Shown: positions 55,285-64,000 of the stretch, one piece after another | How positions within the stretch are numbered: the first letter of the stretch is position 1 | Layout of the letters: each line of letters starts with the position of its first letter | DNA from: Diphasiastrum complanatum | Taxonomy: Eukaryota > Streptophyta > Lycopodiopsida > Lycopodiales > Lycopodiaceae | Direction of reading: 5' to 3' | Length of the DNA stretch: 64,000 nucleotides | NCBI GenBank assembly: GCA_029204225.1 | Contig: CM055100.1 | Span: 54,801,597-54,865,596, forward strand | Notes under the pieces: model-generated | Told to the model about the DNA's origin: nothing | The model's input: only the letters and a program-made list of their open reading frames with translations | The model's database searches: none | Position numbers and translations under genes: made by a program

Positions 55285-55893
55285 AAGATTCAACTAGTTT
55301 CATCACATTTTGCAATATTTCCATATTTGGCATATTGAGGCCAAAACTTGTTTTAGACTTAGAGGTTGACTTTTCAAAGTTCATTAGTCTAAATTTCATT
55401 TGAATAAACACTTTTTGAAAGTGTGGGAAAGATAGAATGCGAGTTTGAGTAGATTCAATTTGAATAAGTTGGGTACATTGAATCTAGACCCAAAATTGGT
55501 AGGGTTAGCATTTTGGTGGGAAAGCCAAGTGGGCAAATAGGGTTTGGACTTGCTATAAAAGGATGTAACTCGTGGAGAGAGACATGGTTCTCTTGGGTTC
55601 TACTATCCATTGGTGCACTATCTTGGTGATTGCTTGCAATTCTATGTATAGAATGATCTATATTTGTTATTTTTGGATCCACACGTGTGAAATACAGTAG
55701 CTTGCTGGTCTTGTACGGACAGCAACAGTACATAATCATTTCATTCAAGTTTGATCAAGTTCTATTAGTGTTTGCATCTCAAATTGTGTGTAGATGCTGA
55801 TTTTTCTACATTGGTGAAATTGGTAGTGTATTTCTCTTTCTAACCAAAGATCATTCAAGTAGATTGGATCTTAAGAATCTGAAATCTTTCACA
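55280..55893 (+). repeat. 3' LTR of A2
   Basis: Partner of 49906-50555 lacking 36 bp of the CT-rich stretch just after the TATA box (between GTGGAGAGAG and CATGGTTCTC). Confidence 0.95.
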
Positions 55894-56054
55894 CCACTAT
55901 GATCATGGGCTTCGTCCATGCTTGATGATGGTCTATGATTTGAAAGCTCCACATGCATGACGGCTGCACCATAAATAGAGAAGTCTAAGGCTTCCAAGCC
56001 TAATATGAATCATAGAACAATTTACAAAATGCCAAGAGCTACATAATCTCATAC

Positions 56055-56812
56055 CCATTCTATTGCCCACACCATCTACCGATGTCACCACCTCCACCCT
56101 ACCTTCCATCTATGTTTGCCATCATTTCACTGTTCATATGAGAAATTCCTAGTTTTTCAAAGTCTGATAGCTTTACCTAAGCGGCTAAAAGATCATTGCA
56201 AGTGTCTTGTAGAGACCAACTACCATCTACAATGGTTGATCAGCCAAAAGAAGATCTAAGAAGCAGGTGAAGCAGCTCGAAGAAATAAAGAGAAAGAGCA
56301 AAGAAGCCGAGGAGGAAAGGACGAAACTTAAGCAACAAATGAGTCAGATCGACCCTAATCAAAAGAAAACTCTCTGGAGCAATGATAGTCAAATCCCCTC
56401 TTATGATGCCCGAAGAGATCCAAAAGTAATGGATCAAAGGGAGAAAGAGCTGCAGAAAAAAGAAATGATGAAGACAACCATGAACCTACAAAATAAAACA
56501 AGCTCCTCACCCAACAAGTGGTGGTCAAAGATCGACATTGCAAGGGTCCAAGGCTGCAACTGTTGAACTATCAGTTCCTTCACCCTTCCACCAAGCCTTC
56601 ATCATGTTTCCCTATCGTCACCAAACCACCAATCCAAATCTGTTCCTACCACCAATGTGTTCATGAGTCCATTTTCTTGAAGATTGTCCAAGATTTGTGC
56701 AACCTACCAATCGAAGATCTTCCTCTTCTTGTCAAGGAAAGAGCATCGACAAGACTGGAACTTCAAGTGAGAGAAGAACTGTGGAAATGCCCCGAAGCAA
56801 AATGGAGGATAT
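56055..56812 (+). repeat. Direct repeat, left copy (with coiled-coil-like ORF)
   Basis: About 750 bp match 62640-63397 at roughly 90% or better by eye. The plus strand encodes a charged helical frame (SKEAEEERTKLKQQMSQIDP, later MDQREKELQKKEMMKT) and, in another frame, LPIEDLPLLVKERASTRLEL. Neither is a known domain. Both copies have frameshifts relative to each other, so coding use is doubtful. The pair probably belongs to LTR or LTR-proximal sequence of the Gypsy-like unit at 56-64 kb. Confidence 0.65.
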
Positions 56813-57318
56813 AGACCTCCCAGAAGTTAGTACCTGCCAAGGAACCAAAGATGAAACTATCAATGGCAAATACAAGTGATAAAAGAAAAAGACACGCGAA
56901 AAGCACTCAAGCATGCAAGATTGTCAAGCTGCTAGGATCTCTCCAATTTTGAGAATGTCAACCACTTGCAGTAATAAGACATTCTGATTACAATGTGGCA
57001 GATTGAGAAAAGCGGTTTTTTGATAAAAATTGGTGACAATAAGCATTTGGTTTTATGCAAGCAAACGAGGATCTATGCTTTTCCAAGTGACAATCAAAGA
57101 TGCCAATATAAAGCGGAGCAATATCATCTAAGATGTGTTGCAGTGGGTCCTACAACACATTAGGGGTGGGCGGATGTTGCTGATTCTATCGAATCCCCAA
57201 GATACTCGGCCAGAGCTACCCAAGAGCACCTCTCACCTTAGACTGAGGAGGTCTCTGAGAAGATGGGATGAATGAAGGCTGAGAGCCGAGTATGAGAGCC
57301 GAGGAATACTAGTTAATA

Positions 57319-58270
57319 TTGTCAAGTAGAAACTATGTAAGCCTCACGGTGAATCTCGAAAGATGGAATGACCATGTAGGAACTAGTATTTCTAGGCAAA
57401 GTAATAAATGCAAGTAGGCCCCTCTTAGAAAAGTAGAGTGAGCCACCTTTCCATGGTGACATCTAGTGGAGAGCATAATTCCACTTGTAATTTGTGTAAT
57501 GTGGAAATGCCACTAGGATGCCACCTAAGGAGCTCTCTTGTTTATTTAAGAGACTCCCCCTTTGTAGAAGGAAGGATTTTGTAAATGTATCCACTCCATG
57601 CTGAAATGAGAATATCCTCTATGGGTTTTGAAGCATTCTTGAGCTCCTTGATCATTCTTGTTTCTTGAGTGATGCATTAATGATCTTGCCCCTCCATCTC
57701 CTTTGTGTATGGTTGTGGATCTTAGGGAGGACTAGTTTTCTTGCTTTCATAGTTGTGGATTAGCTTTCTTGTTTTTGTGGATTAATGTAGAAATCAATAT
57801 TGTTGTAAATCATTAAGGCTGGGATTATGATTTAAGTCTTTAAAATTCGTTGATAACCCTTTTCTTGATGTTCTTGAAGTCCAAGAATCAAGAAATGTGT
57901 GTACCTTGATCCTTGGAACTTCAATATGTTGTCCATTTAGTTCTGGTTTGTTTATAGATTAATGCAAATAGGTTGGTTAGTTTAGGATCTTATTCTACTT
58001 TGATTTTACAGTAGTAGAAGTAGGTTCTTGGTGTTCAACCACATTCAGTCTGATCCATACATTGAACACCTGGTCTACATGATTAGAATAGGAAATCATG
58101 ATTTGTTCACCCTAGACTGAATGCTGATCTATAGGCTAAATGTTTGATTACATGTTTGATTGTGAATGCATGTGATACGGTTAAAGAGAGACGACCTTGG
58201 TTTGTCCTTTGACAGACAGGACATTGTTACTACAATGATTGATCAGTCCCCCTCTACCTGGTTTCGGCAT
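57319..58270 (+). repeat. Probable Gypsy-type LTR, boundaries uncertain
   Basis: It begins TGTCAAGTAGAAAC and holds a promoter-like box TTTATTTAAGAG (57540) followed by CCCCCTTTGTAGAAGG, the usual arrangement in plant Gypsy LTRs. Its second half recurs diverged at 63400-63900. No primer binding site was recognised after it, so the right end is tentative. Confidence 0.4.
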
Positions 58271-58926
58271 TGAACTAAGAAGCTAACATTCAAGAAAATG
58301 CCCAATGAGCCTCTAAACAAGTAGAAAATAGTTCTTGTAAACAAGAAGCAAGAAAGAAATCAGTAAACAGATTCTCAATTGTAGGGAATCTGTCAACATT
58401 TGGCATCATTGCTACTTTAACCAACACATTTTCAATGTATAAACTGTTGTAATGTTGCCCACACTCAGAATCCTGGCCACAATCACTCCATCCTTGCACA
58501 CCTCTGAGTTCTTGGACTTCCCTATTCCTAACCCTATAGTCTGATATCTGAAATGCAAAACTCCACCTGCACAAGACCTGCAATACAAGAACAATTTGAA
58601 GCAACCATCCACACTTCCCTCGTCCAACCTCCACCATCACCTTCACAGCCTACACCTCCATCAGACCTGCAACGCAAAGCACCTGCACACCACATCCAAC
58701 TCATGCACACTCCACATGCAAACACATCCCTACCTAACCACACTCCACACACCTCTCTCTACCTTCGTCACTCACTATCCACACTCTTCTTGACCACACT
58801 CAAGTATCCGACATGAAATTACCTTCATCCTTCAGACCTGAACCGAACACCCATGCCACCTTCGTCCTCCATCTACGCCGAGCCTCCTTCACGCCCCTGT
58901 CTTCATCTTGACCGAAAGCCTGTTGA
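58271..58926. other. Leader DNA, no gene
   Basis: Overlapping ORFs on both strands (58290-58816) are rich in Pro, His, Thr or Cys and have no domain signal. The stretch is C-rich and leads into the repeat array. Confidence 0.4.
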
Positions 58927-60010
58927 CCTAATCTCGACCGGATGGCTGGCTTAGAGAACTCGACCGGATGCTGGCTTAGAGAACTCGACCAGATGGCTGG
59001 CTTAGAAAACTCGACCGGATAGGCACGAAGAAGTCTCAACCGGATCCAGACTTCAGAGAAACTCGACCGAGTCATAAAGCTTCACGAAATCTTGATCGGA
59101 TGGCTGATAGCTAGAATCTCAACCCGATGACCTTTTACAATCTCGACCGGATGGCCAATAGTTAAAATCTCAACCGAATGTATCGTAGCTCACATCTCAA
59201 TCAGATGAATCGTAGCTCACACATTAGAGGAGTTCTAGATCCAAAAAAGACCCTTTGTAAAGATTCTTTTTATATTTTTTCTCAAATTTTTCTTACAGAT
59301 GGACCAATCAAAACACTCAAATTTGAAATCTACGTAACGTAACTTTTTGAGTTCACATTTTGATTCCACACTAAAAATGGCATAACTTTTTAGTGGTAAG
59401 TCCAAATTTAGCAGAGTCTGGTGCATTGGAAAGCGCTCAACAAGGGCTTTCCAATGATATGTTAGATGACATAGATTTGAGCTATGATTAAAAAGTTATG
59501 GCAAGTCAAAAGTATTAGTGTTATAATATTTTAATAATATAAAAGACACTTGCATGAATTCTTAAAGGGTCTTTTTGGAGCTCAAATCTCCCCTAATGTC
59601 TCAACTGGATGGCTCGTAGATAAAATCTCAACTGAATGGCTCGTGGATAAAATCTCAACCGGATGCCTATCGCATCAAATCTCAACCGAATTTGAACCAG
59701 TGAAATCTTGACCAGATAACCAATGTAAAATCTCAACTAGATTTTGACCTCTCGACCGGATCACAAAATCTCAACCGGATGGCGTGACTTCAATCTCGAC
59801 CGGATCACCTACTTAAGTCTCGAACGGATTACCGCCTCACTAGATCTCGACCGGAACCTCATCTCGACCAGATACCCTACATCCCATCTCGACCGGACCA
59901 CACTACATCCCATCTCGGCCGGCCCACACTACATCCAATCTCGACCGAATAACATACATCCCATCTCGATCGGACCACTCCACCATTCCATCTTGACTAG
60001 ACCAAATTTT
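58927..60010 (+). repeat. Array of about 28 CTCGACCGGAT repeats, period about 26 bp
   Basis: The core TCTCGACCGGAT recurs about every 24-30 bp with variable spacers; variants CTCAACCGGAT and CTCGACCAGAT are common. Local higher-order units can be seen (GGCTGGCTTAGAGAA three times; CACACTACATCCCAT three times). A MITE interrupts it at 59221-59599. It lies in the leader between the LTR-like segment and gag. Confidence 0.85.
59221..59599. mobile_element. MITE, 379 bp with about 45-bp terminal inverted repeats
   Basis: The left end ACATTAGAGGAG...CCAAAAAAGACCCTTT and the reverse complement of the right end, ACATTAGGGGAG...CCAAAAAGACCCTTT, match over about 45 bp with small gaps. It is AT-rich, non-coding and placed within the repeat array. 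A partial copy lies at 13646-13765. Flanks CTCAC and CTCAA are a possible 5-bp duplication with one change; the superfamily is not certain. Confidence 0.7.
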
Positions 60011-60060
60011 TGACCGAAAGCTCTGACTCACATTTCGACCGAACCACCACCTTCACAGAG

Positions 60061-60140
60061 CCAAGAGCTCAAAAAAAATAATAATAATAAATAATAAATA
60101 AATAATAATACATAAATAAATTAAAAAAACAAGAAAAATT
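60061..60140. repeat. A/T-rich (AATA)n tract
   Basis: Runs of AATAATAAATAA and an A-rich stretch directly before the gag start. Low complexity. Confidence 0.7.
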
Positions 60141-60169
60141 TCCAAACCCAAAAAACAGGACCTTACTCA

Positions 60170-61510
60170 ATGGAACACCATACTGATCCCGATATCACAA
60201 ACGATTATCCACACAAAATGGTGTCTCCTACAGCTGAAAAATTCAGACGTCATAGGTTCTACCGAATGCAATCACAAATCCATTCGATAGCAAGGAATCT
60301 GATAGAGCCGAATCTTCATGAGCACGAACACATTTTCATGGTGTTGACACATCACATGCCAGCACACACCTGAATGGAGCCTTTGCTATCCATGGAGCTC
60401 ATCTTGAGAAGAGAACACTCAAGTTAGATCTACCCAAGTTTGACGGTAGTTCGGACCCTCAACAATTTTTGCAAATCTTTGAGAATGCATGTGATGTGTA
60501 TGGCGAAACATCTCCCGACGCTATGGTCCAACTGTTTTCCATGACCATGATCGCTAAAGCATGTGACTAGTTTTTTAACCTCGATCGTGAAGATAAATTG
60601 GATTGGTCTAATCTAAAAGAGTCCTTTATCAAGCGTTTTAAACCATTTCGTTTGATAGAGAGTCCTTTTGTCAAATTGAGTAGCATCAAGATGGCAAAAG
60701 ATGAACGCGTACGAGACTATATTCAGCGTTTCAAGCGCTTAAAAATTCAAGTACAAGAACAGCCCATCGAAAAGATGCCCAACAGATGCTCATCATTTGG
60801 TTTTTAGTCGGACGCGAGCCTAAATTCAATGATGGATAAACGAGCTTAAACTTAGCTATGTTTGATGCCATTTGGGAGGAAGATGAAGGATCAGATGTTG
60901 ACAAATCCAGGGAAAGGCAAGCACCCCATGCTCCTATCAATGAGTCAAAGCAGATCAAGGATACCCGCGATCAACTTTGGAAATCACAACTAGAGTTGCT
61001 TAATTAGCAACATTAACTATAGATGGAGAAACTCACCAATGACTTTCAAACTACTTTGAAGTCTATCCAACATAGTAGTATGCATCGTCAACCACACACT
61101 GCCCAGGTACCTAATAGACAAAAGCCATCTGGTGCCCACACTGCCAGGCTATGCATCTGGTTGATGCTTGTCCTTCATATCAGCCTATCCAAGCACATGC
61201 CATCCAAAGATATGAAGAACAACCGTGACAATCTGGACATTCCTCGCATTATCACAAATACCCACCAGAAAGTCCAGAACCACTAGCCATACAAGATGGG
61301 TATGCCATTATACAAGGGCCCATGAACAACAGATGTTTCATCTGTGGTGAAATCGGCCACTTCATGGCTGATTGTCCAGTCAAGACAAAGAATCATGCCA
61401 AATGTCCCGACTGTGTTATAAAACACAGTTTCAAAGTCTGTCCAATGCAACCAAGTAAGATCCTACCTACCCGCCACGTCATATATGAATCTGGTTAGGA
61501 TCCTCACGAC
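60170..61510 (+). pseudogene. Gypsy-type gag pseudogene
   Basis: From ATG 60170. An N-terminal helical segment is followed, after a TGA at about 60371, by LDLPKFDGSSDPQQFLQIFE. Then, past a TAG at about 60568, comes WSNLKESFIKRFKPFRLIES with a DYIQRFKRLKIQ helix, the retrotransposon gag (PF03732-like) pattern. Farther on are DAIWEEDEGSD (about 60867), a charged linker, and two zinc-knuckle clusters CFICGEIGHFMADCP (about 61330) and CPDCVIKHSFKVCP (about 61400). The relic at 4.6-5.9 kb has the same parts. At least four stops or frameshifts break it. No protease, RT or integrase follows, so the unit is non-autonomous or deleted. Confidence 0.8.
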
Positions 61511-62639
61511 CCCACAACATGAGCACCATCGCAACCAAATGCTAACCTTGCTGCTCAATCGAGAAGTTACTTGTGAACTTCTACATTGCCACGACATTTA
61601 CCAGACCAATAGTATAGATGTTATATGAACTGAGTAATTGCAAGACGAAGAGAAAACTGATATTATGTCACCTGCTACTATTCCCAGAACAGAGCACCTT
61701 CCCATGGGAATTGACCCTTTCTCTGCAATCATGCACCTCAAATCTATATGTCTCCACTTTCTGATGAGATTTCCACTGACTACATATCACGAAACAACTC
61801 TGAGAAATCGGAAATCTAGATAGCAGTTCAATTATGAATCTCATAATTCGAAGGATACTATTGGGAATAGTATCTTCTCCTTCTATGCATTTCAAGCTAT
61901 ATCTTCCAAATTTGTGTCCCCAATCTTGCCTTGTTTTTAACAAGGGCATGTTAGAGTTTTTTACTCTACAACCAATGGCGAATCGCCATTGTTGCTGATT
62001 GAAATTCGACAAGTGCCATACAGTTCTCACCACTCTGTACAGTTTGCATGTTTCCATGATTTTCTTTTTATGAGATTGATTTTTGCATGAGAAATAGCTA
62101 CTACACAGGCATCATAATTGTAGAATATCTCGAGAACAAATATTTCTATTCATCTATCCATCTCCAAATCACCTTTTAGCAAGTTTAGGAGTTTTTGTCC
62201 ACATTTGAAAACTCCATGTCACTTCAGAGTTGATTCATGCATCTCATTGCATATTAGTTTTCGAGTCAACTACAGCAAGATCGAAACAAATCTAGTTAAA
62301 ATTTGTTCAATCTTCAAACCAGCATGTTCAACGTGTTTCACCTGCATGTTCCAAACGCCAATCTCACATTGCATGTGCCGGATACCAGCAACAACATCCC
62401 CACCAATAGATTTTGGGTAGGGAGGGGGGGGGAGTGGATTTACAAGCACCCACTGAAGCAGCCACATTGTCAGCGACAACATCACCAGCCAAGGTCACAA
62501 AACCAAAGATGAAAAAGACAAGGCTAAGAAGACAGATGGGCAATCCAAAGAGACTCAATTAGAAGAAGTAGTCACAACGAAGATCCTTCAACAGATAGGA
62601 AGTACAAGTATTGGAAAATCAGTCTTCTTCTTCGTCCAC
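61511..62639. other. No gene seen
   Basis: Only short frames in several overlapping registers (for example 61638-61823 plus and 61668-62057 minus) without domain signal. A G-run (GGGAGGGGGGGGGAG) lies near 62420. This is where pol would be expected after the gag. Confidence 0.4.
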
Positions 62640-63397
62640 TCCCATACCTATTCTATAGCCCACACCATCTACCGATGTCACCACCCCACCCTACCTTCCA
62701 TCTATCTGTTTGCCATCATTCCACTGTTCATCTGATAAATCTCCAATTTTTTAAAGCCTGATAGCTTTACCGAAGCAGCTAAAAGATCATTGCAAGTGTC
62801 TTGCGGAGACCAACTACCACCTACAATGGTTGATCAGCCAAAAGAAGATCTAAGAAGCAGGTGAAGCAACTCAAAGAGATAAAGAAAAAGAGAAAAGAAG
62901 CCGAGGAGGAAAGGACGAAACTTAAACAACAAATGAGTCAGATCAACCCTGATCAAAAGAAAACTCTCTAGAGCAAAGATAGTCGAATCCCCTATGAAGC
63001 CCGAAGAGATCCAAAAGTAATGGATCAAAGGGAGAAAGAGCTGTAGAAAAAAGAAAAAATGAAGACAACCGTGAACCTGCAAAAGAAAGAAAACTCCTCA
63101 CCCAACAAGTGGTGGTCAAAGCTCGACATTGCAAGGGTCCAAGGCTGCAACTGTTGAACTATCAGTTCCTTCACCCTTCCACCAAGCCTTCATCATGTTT
63201 TCCTACCGTCACCAAACCACCGATCCAAATATGTTACTACCACCAATGTGTTGATGAGTCCATTTCCTTGAAGATTGTTAACCAAGATTTGTGCAACCTA
63301 CCAATCGAAGATCTTCCTCTTCTCGTCAAGGAAAGAGCATCGACAAGACTGGAACTTCAAGTGAGAGAAGAACTGTTCAAATGGAGGAGGTCTTCTC
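62640..63397 (+). repeat. Direct repeat, right copy
   Basis: Partner of 56055-56812. After it, the sequence jumps directly to the counterpart of about 57630 onward (AGCTCCTTGATCAT, CTTGAGTGA), so about 800 bp that separate the two blocks in the left copy are missing here. Confidence 0.65.
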
Positions 63398-64000
63398 TCT
63401 AGCTCCTTGATCATCCTAGTATCTTGAGTGAACCTTTCATGATCTTGCTTTCATTCTCTTAATTAGTTGTGGAATAATCCGCTTTCTAGTTTCTTGTTTA
63501 TGCATGTGGATTAATGTAGGATCAGCATTGTGGTGATTCATCTTGATTTGGTTTGTGGTGTAAGTCTTGCAAACCCTTTTACATTCCATTTCTTGATGTT
63601 CTTGAATTCAAGAACCAACAAACGTGTGTTTCTTGATCTTGGACACTCAAAATGCTGTTAGACTAGTTTCTTGATTTATGTTTTCATTTCTATTGATGTT
63701 TAGATTAATTCTGAGTTTTGCCATTGTTTTCAGTCGATCTTACTGTAGGTTGAAGTAGAATTTGTGCAGTATTTATCCATGTTTCACCCTGATCTGTTGA
63801 TGAATGCTATGGCTTGCATGTTCCAATGACTGTAAGTGCTTTCAAGAAGTGAACGAAGTAGAGCATCCTCTGACAGGCAGGATAACACCGCTATACTACA
63901 CCCAACCACCTTACTATCTGAGGCCCCGTTGAATCTAGATACATTTACCAAGAAATATTTGAAGTTTGATAATAGACAATAAGCAAAGATAAGCGCCAAC
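63398..64000. other. Diverged second half of the Gypsy LTR-like repeat
   Basis: The sequence follows 57640-58250 at low identity, with shared phrases such as CATTTCTTGATGTTCTTGAA and GACAGGCAGGA. The window ends inside it. No gene is visible. Confidence 0.45.

Larger units (their letters stand above)
49906..55893 (+). mobile_element. Family-A Copia element A2 with RT replaced
   Basis: LTRs 49906-50555 (650 bp) and 55280-55893 (614 bp, a 36-bp deletion) are about 98% identical by eye. A perfect target duplication CCACT flanks the element (49901-49905, 55894-55898). The primer binding site TGGTATCAGAGCTTG (50556) and polypurine tract GTTGAAGAGGGAG (55267-55279) are intact. Coding order is gag, zinc knuckle, protease, integrase, about 1.07 kb of non-Copia sequence, then RNase H. 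The whole RT is missing. With nearly identical LTRs and intact ends, it probably moved in this form using another element's enzymes. Confidence 0.95.

Noticed and set aside
58553-58816. His/Pro/Thr-rich plus-strand ORF with overlapping minus-strand ORFs
   Set aside because: C-rich leader DNA of the Gypsy unit; the overlapping frames on both strands argue for composition.

Overview
This is a plant nuclear intergenic window, AT-rich and dominated by LTR retrotransposons. The evidence is plant-type Copia elements primed by initiator-tRNA-Met (binding sites close to TGGTATCAGAGC), Gypsy gag relics with zinc knuckles, CACTA (En/Spm) transposase relics, a LINE relic, MITE-like DNA and one clear plant-type gene. 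The high density of nested and decayed elements suggests a large seed-plant genome, possibly a gymnosperm, but the sequence alone cannot fix the taxon.

Layout. 0.1-2.0 kb: a short minus-strand gag-only LTR element. 2.0-2.4 kb: a probable LTR, then AT-rich DNA without genes. 4.6-5.9 kb: Gypsy gag relic fused to a decayed plus-strand Copia pol (6.0-9.1 kb) and its 3' LTR. 10.0-10.8 kb: unidentified small ORFs. 11.2-13.2 kb: CACTA TNP2 transposase relic (minus). 14.7-15.0 kb: C-terminal exons of a Ulp1-like cysteine protease. 15.2-16.6 kb: Copia gag/LTR remnant. 16.7-17.4 kb: second CACTA relic (plus). 19.4-22.1 kb: the one convincing host gene, an 879-codon membrane-anchored armadillo-repeat protein. 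22.4-31.7 kb: a three-level nest, with a full-length Copia (24287-30605, TSD TTCTG) inside a rearranged LTR insertion (23420-30830, TSD TGGAT) inside an older family-A Copia. 32.2-34.6 kb: unrecognised minus-strand multi-segment gene. 34.7-37.0 kb: about 120-bp minisatellite with a palindrome in each unit, interrupted by a LINE RT fragment. 37.6-39.0 kb: low-complexity DNA. 40.2 kb: terminal exon resembling DUF8039 of CACTA proteins, cut by a deleted Copia (40529-42510). 42.6-47.4 kb: non-autonomous Copia-like element B with 832-bp LTRs. 48.0-48.6 kb: two long compound microsatellites in mirror orientation. 48.9-49.9 kb: LTR and 3' end of element F, interrupted by family-A element A2 (49906-55893, TSD CCACT). 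56-64 kb: a Gypsy-like unit with long direct repeats, a leader made of about 28 copies of a CTCGACCGGAT motif interrupted by a MITE, and a gag pseudogene.

The most notable observation is that A2, a recent insertion (LTRs about 98% identical by eye), has its reverse transcriptase replaced by about 1.07 kb of unrelated DNA that stays open in the gag-pol frame. The other recent element, B, loses RT similarity at an equivalent point and appears to share a short stretch with that segment. The second is the 23420-30830 insertion, whose two outer ends are both the LTR U5 terminus in inverted orientation, yet which is flanked by a perfect 5-bp duplication. No RNA genes or CRISPR arrays were seen.
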